Positions 24,967 through 36,708 of a DNA stretch of 64,000 bases are shown here, piece by piece. A program made the translations under genes and the position numbers. The first letter of the stretch is position 1, and every line of letters starts with the position of its first letter. The notes beneath the pieces were generated by a model. The model did no database searches, was not told where the DNA came from, and worked only from the letters and a program-made list of their open reading frames with translations. Source of the DNA: CAADGU01 sp035444285 (GTDB lineage: Bacteria; Chloroflexota; Anaerolineae; Promineifilales; Promineifilaceae); contig DAOMOK010000006.1 in assembly GCA_035444285.1 (NCBI GenBank), positions 186,001 through 250,000 of the forward strand. The letters run 5' to 3'.

Positions 24967-24979
24967 GACCTGCTCATAA
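24963..24979 (-). repeat. 3'-end palindrome TTRTGAGnAGnTCATAA plus A-run, copy 3
   Basis: On the minus strand TTATGAGCAGGTCATAA followed by A7, directly after the HtrA stop codon and in the sense of that gene. It abuts the bidirectional terminator. Confidence 0.5.
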
Positions 24980-24981
24980 CT

Positions 24982-26151
24982 TTAGCTGCCAGACGGCCGT
25001 GCCTGTAATATGAGTGGTACTACCTGCACCTGCCCATTGCGCAGCACTTGTAATTGAATGGTCTGGCCGACGGCCGTGTATTGCACAATATACCCCACTA
25101 AATCACTAAAGGTAGTGATCGGTATGTCATCAATGGCTACGATCACATCCCCACCTGCGCCAGACGCATTGGCTGCCCGCAAGCCAGCTTTGTCGGCTGG
25201 CCCTCCAGCCACCAGACCACTGATTAGAATACCGCGCTGTTCACTGTTGAATCCCAGTTGACCGGCATTATTTGCCGTCACTTCTACGCCGGAGATGCCC
25301 AACCAGGGATATTGAACACGGCCGTCAGCAATCAACTGAGGTACCACAGCTTGCACCAGGTTTGAGGGAATGGCATAACCGATGCCGGATGAGCCGCGAA
25401 CTGGTGATTCAATGCGTGAATTGACGCCAATGACACGGCCGTATAAATCAAGTAATGGCCCACCTGAATTCCCCGGATTGATGGCCGCATCCGTCTGGAT
25501 GATGTCCGGCACCTGGAACGTACCTGCCGGAAAACTGCGGTTTAATGCCGAGATGATACCCGTCGTCATGCTGCTTTCCAGCCCAAACGGGCTGCCAATT
25601 GCCACTACAATCTGCCCCACTCTGAGCGTGGCTGAGTCAGCCAATTCTACCGGCGTCAGCCCCAAACCGGTGGGATCAACCCGAATGACGGCCAGGTCTG
25701 AGGCTGCATCGGCGCCCACAATGGTCGCGGGAACGGTACGGCCGTTGGTAAACCGCACCTGTAACGTTTGTGCCCCAGCTACCACGTGATTATTGGTCAC
25801 AATATGCCCATCCAGGTCGTATACAAACCCCGACCCCTGCCCATTGCCTACATTGATGTAAACTACTGCAGGATTGATTCGTTCATAAAGTGCAACAAAA
25901 GCCTGCTCTTGCGCCCACACATTATCAGGCAGAAGAACTTCACCCGCTAGCGGAACAGGTGAGGGTGAAGGTTCAGGTGTGGCGAAGAAGGTGTTTTCTG
26001 TAGAATCTTGATTTAGTATGGGCAGGGTTGAAACGGCCGTGTCTACCGCATCAAATTGCCTGGTCTGTCCTGAATAACTGGTACAGCCAGAGAGCAGCAA
26101 CACGATCAGCAAAACAACAAAAGAGACAGATTTGACGGAAAAAGTGTTCAT
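24982..26151 (-). CDS. HtrA/DegP-type serine protease lipoprotein
   Basis: 389 aa. The signal peptide ends in the lipobox LLLSGC (Cys23), so the protease is predicted to be lipid-anchored outside the membrane rather than soluble or TM-anchored. The trypsin-like domain (about 90-280) has His in IVTNNHVVAG, Asp in AASDLAVIRV and Ser in NPGNSGGPLL. One PDZ domain follows (GILISGLVAGGPADKAGLRA, about 290-385). It is expected to degrade or refold damaged extracytoplasmic proteins. A linker rich in Pro/Ser (ATPEPSPSPVPL) separates lipid anchor and protease. The ATG is preceded by AAGGAGAAC, a good Shine-Dalgarno sequence. Confidence 0.9.
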   Translation of the reverse strand: MNTFSVKSVSFVVLLIVLLLSGCTSYSGQTRQFDAVDTAVSTLPILNQDSTENTFFATPEPSPSPVPLAGEVLLPDNVWAQEQAFVALYERINPAVVYINVGNGQGSGFVYDLDGHIVTNNHVVAGAQTLQVRFTNGRTVPATIVGADAASDLAVIRVDPTGLGLTPVELADSATLRVGQIVVAIGSPFGLESSMTTGIISALNRSFPAGTFQVPDIIQTDAAINPGNSGGPLLDLYGRVIGVNSRIESPVRGSSGIGYAIPSNLVQAVVPQLIADGRVQYPWLGISGVEVTANNAGQLGFNSEQRGILISGLVAGGPADKAGLRAANASGAGGDVIVAIDDIPITTFSDLVGYIVQYTAVGQTIQLQVLRNGQVQVVPLILQARPSGS

Positions 26152-26374
26152 GTGTTCTCCTTACGATGTGTGAATCGCTCACAAAAGCGGATAAGATGCG
26201 CGCAACAACAGGCGTCGCAGGCGCGCCATCATCTGCGATCCTGGTTGCTATCACATTAAAATGGGACTAAATGAATCAACAACAGGTATTTTGCTAGGCG
26301 CTGGTAAAAAAATTGTAAAGCCAGCCTGAGATGTGTATGACAAAACAAAAATTTCTGACAAGGTGGGATAAAAA

Positions 26375-27010
26375 ATGAATTGGATGTTTTGGCAGGAGAA
26401 GTTTGAAACGTTTTTACATACACAAATGATGCATGATTCGGCGCATGACATGGCGCATATTCGTCGTGTTGTCCACAATGCCCGCCGGCTTGCCCAGGAG
26501 GAAGAAGCACAGTTAGAAGTGGTGTTACCGGCTGCCTGGCTACATGATTGCGTGGTGATACCAAAAAACTCATCACAACGGTCAAATGCCAGTCGAATCG
26601 CTGCGGACACGGCCGTCACCTTTCTGCGACAACAAATGTACCCATCCCAATACCTGGATGGGATCGCTCAAGCCATTGCCGCTCACAGCTTTTCGGCCAG
26701 AATCAGGCCCATCACCATCGAAGCACAAGTTGTACAGGATGCTGACCGTATAGACGCGATTGGGGCTATCGGAATTGCCCGTTGTTTTGCGGTAGGGGGG
26801 ATGCTGGCACGGCCGTTATATGATGAAACCGATCCCTTCTGTGACCACCATCTTCCCGACGACAACAAAGCCACTCTGGATCATTTTTATACCAAGCTGC
26901 TGACCCTGGCTGATACCATGCAAACAAATGCTGGGCGCCGTGAAGCACACGGCCGTACCCAATTCATGCTAAACTACCTGACCCAACTGAGGCAAGAAAT
27001 CATCCTCTAA
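26375..27010 (+). CDS. HD-domain phosphohydrolase
   Basis: 211 aa, soluble. HD metal motifs are visible in order: AHDMAHIRRVVHNA (first His), AAWLHDCV (HD pair), IAAHSFS (His) and QDADRIDAIGAIGI (final Asp). This is the pattern of uncharacterised YedJ/YpgQ-like HD hydrolases that act on nucleotides or pyrophosphate compounds. An AAGGTGGGA sequence upstream supports this ATG. It stands alone between the divergent HtrA gene and the rRNA operon. Substrate unknown. Confidence 0.85.
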   Translation: MNWMFWQEKFETFLHTQMMHDSAHDMAHIRRVVHNARRLAQEEEAQLEVVLPAAWLHDCVVIPKNSSQRSNASRIAADTAVTFLRQQMYPSQYLDGIAQAIAAHSFSARIRPITIEAQVVQDADRIDAIGAIGIARCFAVGGMLARPLYDETDPFCDHHLPDDNKATLDHFYTKLLTLADTMQTNAGRREAHGRTQFMLNYLTQLRQEIIL

Positions 27011-27202
27011 TCTTCTCCGAAAAGTAAATGTCCCCTTCACTTTCTGTTTTTATCCGCCTATACATCACAAGATTAATCATATCTCTTGCGTTATTCAATG
27101 TGAGGGGTGTACAGAAGGAAGGACAAAACGGACATCAGCAGTAAATGGGGAGTGAAACACAATGAAAAACAACCGATTTATAAAAATACATACCCCAAAT
27201 CC

Positions 27203-27231
27203 TTGACATGGCAAAAGGATAACGATACAAT
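27203..27231 (+). promoter_or_regulatory. rRNA operon promoter
   Basis: A consensus -35 TTGACA (27203-27208), a 17-bp spacer and TACAAT (27226-27231), with A/T-rich DNA upstream that could act as an UP element. The predicted start near 27238 gives a leader of about 215 nt before 16S. Confidence 0.8.
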
Positions 27232-27313
27232 TCCCAACTGTCACTGCAAACAAGGATGTCGCTGAAAAAACAAGCACATCAATAAAAACAAATAACTGTA
27301 AATCAAAGAAAGC

Positions 27314-27336
27314 CGACTCTTTCGAGTCGTTTTTTT
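27314..27336 (+). terminator. Terminator-like hairpin in the rRNA leader
   Basis: CGACTC-TTTC-GAGTCG followed by T7 lies between the promoter and 16S. As drawn it is a minimal intrinsic terminator, so the operon may need antitermination or may use it for attenuation. Confidence 0.6.
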
Positions 27337-27363
27337 GTCTCAGTTATATTTGCAGAACTAGAA

Positions 27364-27403
27364 CCTTGACAACTGAAAAGTGGTAAGAACGAAAATAAAC
27401 CTT
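27364..27403 (+). other. Pre-16S processing stem, left arm
   Basis: Pairs with 29034-29069 over most of 36 nt (left CCTTGACAACT, GTGGTAAGAAC, AAACCTT; right AAGGTTT, GTTCTTACCAC, AGTTGTCAAGG). Such a stem enclosing 16S is the usual RNase III substrate. Confidence 0.85.
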
Positions 27404-27451
27404 AATCAATTGTTTGAACAGTAGTCCGTTTGAGTACGGATATAACTCTTT

Positions 27452-28955
<1,504 letters not shown>

Positions 28956-29033
28956 TAAGATTATTGCTTATGGCGAAAGCCAATAAGCTAAACGGCAAAA
29001 TGTGTTGGCTATGTGCCAAAACAGCTTTGTTGA

Positions 29034-29069
29034 AAGGTTTATGTTCTTACCACTTCTTAGTTGTCAAGG
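29034..29069 (+). other. Pre-16S processing stem, right arm
   Basis: Complement of 27364-27403. It lies between 16S and the tRNA-Ile gene. Confidence 0.85.
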
Positions 29070-29102
29070 GGATGGATTAAAAAATTAGAGCAGAAAAGTT
29101 GA

Positions 29103-29176
29103 GGGCCTGTAGCTCAGCCGGTTAGAGCGTTCCTCTGATAAGGGAGAGGCCGTTGGTTCGAGTCCAACCAGGCCCA
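29103..29176 (+). tRNA. tRNA-Ile (GAT)
   Basis: 74-nt cloverleaf: acceptor GGGCCTG / CAGGCCC, D arm GCTCAGCCGGTTAGAGC, anticodon loop CTGATAA (anticodon GAT), T arm with GGTTCGAGTCC, discriminator A. The gene does not encode a full CCA (ACC follows). It lies in the rRNA spacer, as usual. Confidence 0.95.
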
Positions 29177-29184
29177 CCTTGAAG

Positions 29185-29254
29185 GAAGGATGAATTAGGA
29201 ATTGTGAATTATGAAAGCCTCATTTCATAATTCATCCTTCATAATTCATAATTT
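29185..29254. repeat. GAATTATGAATT-word hairpin in the rRNA spacer
   Basis: The element has GAAGGATGAATTA on one side and TAATTCATCCTTC on the other, with internal TGAATTATGAAA / TTTCATAATTCA pairing. It belongs to the same family as 17732-17772 and fills the gap between the two tRNA genes. Confidence 0.7.
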
Positions 29255-29260
29255 CGAGTG

Positions 29261-29333
29261 GGGGATGTAGCTCAGATGGGAGAGCGCCGCCTTTGCACGG
29301 CGGAGGCCAGGAGTTCGAATCTCCTCATCTCCA
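29261..29333 (+). tRNA. tRNA-Ala (TGC)
   Basis: 73-nt cloverleaf: acceptor GGGGATG / CATCTCC with one G-T pair, D arm GCTCAGATGGGAGAGC, anticodon loop CTTTGCA (anticodon TGC), T arm GAGTTCGAATCTC, discriminator A, no encoded CCA. It follows tRNA-Ile in the rRNA spacer. Confidence 0.95.
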
Positions 29334-29509
29334 TTCTTTTAAGTCAGAGCATACCATCGCTCACATTGCAACTGCTAATAACCGGAATCCCGTTTTTACA
29401 AGGTAGAGTTAAGAGACTGGCGAATGCCATTAATCTTTGTTCCCATCGATTGATGGTAATTGTTAGTGACTTAGCAATGCCCCTATCAGGGCAGCAGGTT
29501 GCTAAAAAA

Positions 29510-29520
29510 GCTCTTTAACA
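29510..29520 (+). promoter_or_regulatory. Spacer boxA antitermination element
   Basis: GCTCTTTAACA is identical to the core of the E. coli rRNA boxA. It lies in the spacer just before the 23S processing stem, as in E. coli, and should load the Nus antitermination complex for 23S. Confidence 0.75.
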
Positions 29521-29592
29521 GCTAAATAACGAAGAAACAAATTGTAGTACATATTTACATGTATGTGAGAGTGTCGAATTCTCCGTATCATG
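29520..29592 (+). other. Pre-23S processing stem, left arm
   Basis: Pairs with 32540-32607: AGCTAAATAAC with GTTATTTAGCT, GAAACAA with TTGTTTC, and GAATTCTCCGTATCATG with CATGATACGGAGAATT. Confidence 0.85.
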
Positions 29593-29593
29593 T

Positions 29594-32536
<2,943 letters not shown>

Positions 32537-32539
32537 AAG

Positions 32540-32607
32540 CATGATACGGAGAATTGGGCACTTTGATATACTGTGGTACAAATTCAATTGTTTCTTGTTA
32601 TTTAGCT
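32540..32607 (+). other. Pre-23S processing stem, right arm
   Basis: Complement of 29520-29592, between 23S and 5S. Confidence 0.85.
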
Positions 32608-32643
32608 GGATGAAGATTTAACAAAATTGTTTTCCTGAAAAGG

Positions 32644-32765
<122 letters not shown>

Positions 32766-32840
32766 CCTTTTTTCTTTTCCTCTTTTTGGTTACGGTGCTG
32801 TGATGCGTTTCACGGCCGTACACCACCCATCTCCATTCCC

Positions 32841-34127
32841 ATGACCGAATATCTTACCCTGTTACAACGCAACCGCAATTTCCGTTTGCTCTGGTGGGGC
32901 AACGTCATTTCGCTGTTAGGTGATTGGTTTAACCTGATTGCCTCGGCTTCTTTGATTGCCAGCCTGACGGATTCTGGAGTAGCTATTAGCTACCTCTTTT
33001 TGGTGCGCTTTGTGCCGCTGTTTGTAGTCAGCCCTTTTGCCGGGGTGATCGCTGACCGTTTTAGCCGCAAACGGATTTTGATTGTCAGTGACTTGCTGCG
33101 GGCGGTGACAGTGTTGGGGTTCTTGCTGGTGCGGGCACCGGAGCAGGTGTGGCTGTTGTACATGCTCACGGCCGTACAATTTACCCTCAGTGCCTTCTTT
33201 TCCCCGGCCCGGTCGGCTTTGCTGGCGAATGTGGTGGCGCGTGAAGATTTGGTGGCGGCCAATGCCCTGGACAGCTTTACGTGGAGTACAATGCTGGCAT
33301 TGGGCGCTTTTGCCGGTGGGGTGGTGGCTGCTTTGTTTGGCCTGCAAACAGCGTTTTTGATGGATGCGGCTACTTTCGTCTTGTCAGCGGTGGTGATTGG
33401 CGGGATGGTGGTACCGGGGCAGGCGCGCACGGCCGTGTCTACACAAACTGGCTGGCTTGATTTCCTCGATGGCTTTCGTTTCCTGCGGCGACATACATTT
33501 TTACTGGTGATTGCGCTGGTGAAGGCTGCCGGTTCGTTGGTATGGGGTGGGATTAACGTGCTGGAAATCAAATATGCTAATGAGATTTTTGCGTTGAGTG
33601 ATCAAGCGATTCCATTTGTCAAGGATGGGGCTACGGCCACCTTAGGCATGATCTATGTGATTAGCGGTTTGGGAACCGGTTTAGGGCCACTGTTTTGGCG
33701 CCGTCGTTTGGGTGACAGGCCACCACGGCTTTTGATCGGTATTGCCATTGGTTTTGTATTAACAGGAATTGGCATTTGCACGCTGGGGGTGGCGCCAACG
33801 CTGCTGCTGTTCCTGGTGGCGACGTTTATTCGGACGGTGGGGACAGGGACGTTGTGGGTCTTTTCGGCGGCGCTGTTGCAAACGATGGCGCCTGATGTTT
33901 TCCGGGGGCGGATATTTGCTTTTGAGTTTGCGGCGTTGACGCTGACGCAATCTATTTCGGTGCTGGCAGCGGGTTATGGGTTGGATAACCTGGGTTGGAC
34001 GGTGCAGCAGGTGACGCTGGCGTTTGGCGCTATGGGTTTTGTGATGGCGTTGCTGTGGTTGGGCTTCATATACACCCATCGCGCGGCCATTCGCGTGCAG
34101 GAAACCTGGTCGCAGGAAACTTCTTGA
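32841..34127 (+). CDS. MFS transporter (exporter type)
   Basis: 428 aa with about twelve membrane helices. The N-terminus LLQRNRNFRLLWWGNVISLLG and the loop GVIADRFSRKRILIVSDLLR (MFS motif A, between helices 2 and 3) match the EntS-like MFS_3 group of small-molecule exporters. A second motif-A-like loop is WRRRLGDRPPRLL in the C half. The substrate is unknown. No Shine-Dalgarno sequence is evident. It follows the rRNA operon by 75 bp and converges with the SppA gene with one base between the stops. Confidence 0.85.
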   Translation: MTEYLTLLQRNRNFRLLWWGNVISLLGDWFNLIASASLIASLTDSGVAISYLFLVRFVPLFVVSPFAGVIADRFSRKRILIVSDLLRAVTVLGFLLVRAPEQVWLLYMLTAVQFTLSAFFSPARSALLANVVAREDLVAANALDSFTWSTMLALGAFAGGVVAALFGLQTAFLMDAATFVLSAVVIGGMVVPGQARTAVSTQTGWLDFLDGFRFLRRHTFLLVIALVKAAGSLVWGGINVLEIKYANEIFALSDQAIPFVKDGATATLGMIYVISGLGTGLGPLFWRRRLGDRPPRLLIGIAIGFVLTGIGICTLGVAPTLLLFLVATFIRTVGTGTLWVFSAALLQTMAPDVFRGRIFAFEFAALTLTQSISVLAAGYGLDNLGWTVQQVTLAFGAMGFVMALLWLGFIYTHRAAIRVQETWSQETS

Positions 34128-34128
34128 T

Positions 34129-36000
34129 TCATTCTAATCGAATTTCAAACGGCATCAGGTACAACGGCCGTCCGCTCCACCGCCGCGCCCATTCCCCTGA
34201 CAGGACACGGCCGATCTCCTCGGCGGCTTCATACGGCTTGGGGACGCGGTGCTGGTTGCTTTTGGGGTAGAGATTGACCACGCGCACTTCGATGCTGTCG
34301 CCGGTGGGCAGGTTTGACAGTTCGGCCGCTTTTTGCACGGCCGTCACAAAATCCCCATGACTATCCACCAGTTTGTGTGCCAACGCCTGCCGCCCGCTCC
34401 AGACGCGCCCTTCGCAAATGGGGTCCAGTTCATCCAACGGCAGGTCACGGCCGTCGGCCACCATCTCCTTAAACAGCCGATAATCTTCCACAATCGTTTC
34501 CCAGAAAATCTGGCGCTCCGTGTCCGTCATCGGTTCCGGGCTGGTGTAGAGGCTAGCGCGTTCGCCGCGCTGGATGCTGGTGCGGTTGACGTGCAGCTTT
34601 TGGTACAGGTTGCTGGTGCTCAAGCGCATCATAAAGACGCCGATGGAGCCGGTGATGGTCAGGGGCTGGCTCATAATGTGGTTGGCGGGGGCGCTGACGT
34701 AATAGCCGCCGGAGGCGGCTGTATTGCCCATGTAGACGACGACCGGCTTTTTCTGGGCAATGCGCTGGATTTCCCGGCCGATCAGGTCAGAGGCCAGGGC
34801 GTCGCCGCCGGGGGAATCTACGTGGAAGATGAGGGCAGCCATGTTGTCCATCTTCTCGGCGCGGCGCAGCAGGGCGCCCAGGGTTACTTCGCCGGCCGTT
34901 TCTTCGGCGACGAAGGGCACGGGAATGTCAATGGGGGGGCGCTGACTGGTGCCCATGGTGATGACGCCGCTGAGGGTGACGACGCCGATGAATTGGGGGG
35001 TGTGGCGACGTGGTTTTTCCAGCAGTAGATTGTACGCTTTAGACAATTCCAGCAATTTGGCTTTGGGGCGTTGGGGTGGGGGAGACACGCCTGCACTGAG
35101 CGCAGCCGAAGTGGGCGTCGCCTCTTCCCCTTCTTCCTCTTTTGGTGCTGCTTCATTGACCGGCTCGTTTTCCGCCGGTTCTGCCAGCAAATAGGCCAGT
35201 TCATCCTCATAGGCAATGGCGTCTACCAGCCCAGCTTCTAAGGCATCCGGGGCAAACAGGGGGGCACGGTTGACCAATTGTTGAAATTCAGCCGGGGTCA
35301 TCTGACGGCCGTCCGCCATCGCATCCGTCAACATCTCATACATCTCATCCAGCAGCCAGGTCAGTTGTTCTTGCTGTTCCGGCGTAATGTCGGCGCGGGT
35401 GAACATGTTGGGCGAGGATTTGTAAGGCGAGATTTGCACGGCGTCGAAGTGCAGCCCCACTTGCGCCAGCGCGTCTTTGAGGAAGATGACTTCGGAACGC
35501 AGCCCTAACACGTTGAACTGGGTGCTGGGCGGAATGATGATCTGGTCGGCGGCCGAGGCTATGAAGTAATGGGCGGCGTCCAGGTAGGGGGTGTAGACGA
35601 CGGCCGTTTTGCCCCGTTCCCGCAGTCGCAAAATGGATTGGCGAATGTTTTGCAGCGAAGCCAGCCCGGTGCTGAACCCATGCAGTACCAGCACCACCCC
35701 CTTTACATTGTCCGCATCCGCCACGTGGCGCAGCTCGTAATTGAGATGCTCAATGCTATAAGGCGGCGGCGGCAGGGGAAGCTGGCGTTCCACGAAGCTG
35801 CGCGGCGGCTCGGCCCGTTCGGGCATCAGACCGCCCACGCGCAGCACCACATAATCCACCTGCGCCCCTCGCAGCCGGCGCACGCCATTGCGCAGCCAGA
35901 CGCCGCTATGGTTGAAGCCGTCTTTGGTGGCCTGCCATACCTGCTTCAATTCGCGGCCTAATTCAGTCATAAAATCGGGTTGATTGTTCGGTTCGCTCAT
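34129..36000 (-). CDS. sppA: SppA-type signal peptide peptidase (S49, tandem domain)
   Basis: 623 aa, the long SppA form with two S49 domains. The N-domain supplies the general-base Lys in VQISPYKSSPNMFTRADIT (near residue 195), and the C-domain supplies the Ser nucleophile in MGNTAASGGYYVSAPA (near 440), the Lys/Ser dyad layout of E. coli SppA. I see no signal peptide and no membrane helix, unlike E. coli SppA, so it may be cytoplasmic or peripheral. Between the domains lies an acidic low-complexity linker (EEEGEEATPTSAALSAGVSP) partly encoded by a dispersed repeat. AAGGAA before the ATG fits a Shine-Dalgarno sequence. Confidence 0.88.
   Translation of the reverse strand: MSEPNNQPDFMTELGRELKQVWQATKDGFNHSGVWLRNGVRRLRGAQVDYVVLRVGGLMPERAEPPRSFVERQLPLPPPPYSIEHLNYELRHVADADNVKGVVLVLHGFSTGLASLQNIRQSILRLRERGKTAVVYTPYLDAAHYFIASAADQIIIPPSTQFNVLGLRSEVIFLKDALAQVGLHFDAVQISPYKSSPNMFTRADITPEQQEQLTWLLDEMYEMLTDAMADGRQMTPAEFQQLVNRAPLFAPDALEAGLVDAIAYEDELAYLLAEPAENEPVNEAAPKEEEGEEATPTSAALSAGVSPPPQRPKAKLLELSKAYNLLLEKPRRHTPQFIGVVTLSGVITMGTSQRPPIDIPVPFVAEETAGEVTLGALLRRAEKMDNMAALIFHVDSPGGDALASDLIGREIQRIAQKKPVVVYMGNTAASGGYYVSAPANHIMSQPLTITGSIGVFMMRLSTSNLYQKLHVNRTSIQRGERASLYTSPEPMTDTERQIFWETIVEDYRLFKEMVADGRDLPLDELDPICEGRVWSGRQALAHKLVDSHGDFVTAVQKAAELSNLPTGDSIEVRVVNLYPKSNQHRVPKPYEAAEEIGRVLSGEWARRWSGRPLYLMPFEIRLE
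35086..35114. repeat. Dispersed 29-bp repeat inside sppA
   Basis: The minus-strand sequence is identical over 29 bp to 40517-40545 in the thiamine pyrophosphokinase gene (core CACTTCGGCTGCGCTCAGTG). It encodes TSAALSAGV in frame in both proteins. Confidence 0.85.
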
Positions 36001-36045
36001 GGTTTGTTCCTTTGAGTGTGAATTATATCCTGACAGGATGATACA

Positions 36046-36078
36046 AACCTCCCGGAGCTTCTAAAGCTCCGGGAGGTT
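36046..36078. repeat. Perfect 15-bp hairpin before the minisatellite
   Basis: AACCTCCCGGAGCTT and AAGCTCCGGGAGGTT pair around CTA. The right arm ends in GGAGGTT, which is also the start of the 21-bp repeat unit, so the minisatellite may have grown from this arm. Confidence 0.75.
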
Positions 36079-36439
36079 CGGTCGAGGTGGATGGAGGTTC
36101 GGTCGAGGTGGATGGAGGTTCGGTCGAGGTGGATGGAGGTTCGGTCGAGGTGGACGGAGGTTCGGTCGAGGTGGATGGAGGTTCGGTCGAGGTGGACGGA
36201 GGTACGGTCGAGGTGGATGGAGGTTCGGTCGAGGTGGATGGAGGTTCGGTCGAGGTGGANNNNNNNNNNNNNNNNNNNNNNNNNNNNNNNNNNNNNNNNN
36301 NNNNNNNNNNNNNNNNNNNNNNNNNNNNNNNNNNNNNNNNNNNNNNNNNNNNNNNNNNNCGGTCGAGGTGGATGGAGGTTCGGTCGAGGTGGATGGAGGT
36401 TCGGTCGAGGTGGATGGAGGTTCGGTCGAGGTGGACGGA
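36073..36439. repeat. 21-bp minisatellite with a 100-N assembly gap
   Basis: The unit GGAGGTTCGGTCGAGGTGGA(T/C) is repeated about nine times up to 36259 and about four times after 36359, with few changes (T/C at the last base, one GGTACGG variant). 100 N (36260-36359) mark a gap of unknown real size, so the copy number is not known. The unit is a multiple of three and one frame is open (DGGSVEV), but there is no start signal or codon-like variation, so I read it as non-coding. Confidence 0.9.
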
Positions 36440-36492
36440 AGGATTGTTCAGGTGGATGAAAGGATTGCCGGGTAATTGATAATCAAAAAATT

Positions 36493-36574
36493 GTCATTCC
36501 GAGGTCTTCCGAGGAATCCCTTACACATGGATACGCCAGGGATTCCTCACTCCGAAGACTTCGTTCGGAATGAC
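36493..36574. repeat. Long imperfect inverted repeat, CATTCCGA ends
   Basis: GTCATTCCGA, GTCTTC, GAGGAATCCCT face AGGGATTCCTC, GAAGAC, TCGGAATGAC. The 82-bp element folds almost end to end. CATTCCGAGG-type hairpins of this sort are common dispersed elements in environmental genomes. Two short hairpins follow at 36635-36654 and 36657-36676. Confidence 0.7.
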
Positions 36575-36695
36575 ATGTTTCTATTTCGTAATGAAGTGGT
36601 GGATGAAGTGGTGGCATCTTTGTTTGAACGAAGCGTGGGATGTTCACGTCCCACGTGGGGCACGAAGGCGTGCCCCCCTCCTATGGCAAAAAGGT

Positions 36696-36701
36696 TATAA
36701 T
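36696..36701 (+). promoter_or_regulatory. -10 box of a probable leaderless promoter
   Basis: TATAAT ends 7 nt before the ATG of the kinase gene at 36709. No good -35 box and no Shine-Dalgarno sequence. The hairpins at 36635-36676 lie where a -35 or activator site would be. Confidence 0.5.
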
Positions 36702-36708
36702 CGAGCAT

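Noticed and set aside
26167..26184. Fourth copy of the TTRTGAG palindrome
   Set aside because: The left arm matches at only five of seven positions and it is not at a gene 3' end.
36073..36439. CRISPR-like array
   Set aside because: The 21-bp units are directly adjacent with no unique spacers, and there are no cas genes in the window.
36087..36479. Open frame of DGGSVEV repeats
   Set aside because: It only follows the 21-bp minisatellite, which is open in more than one frame and crosses an assembly gap. There is no ribosome site or independent codon signal.
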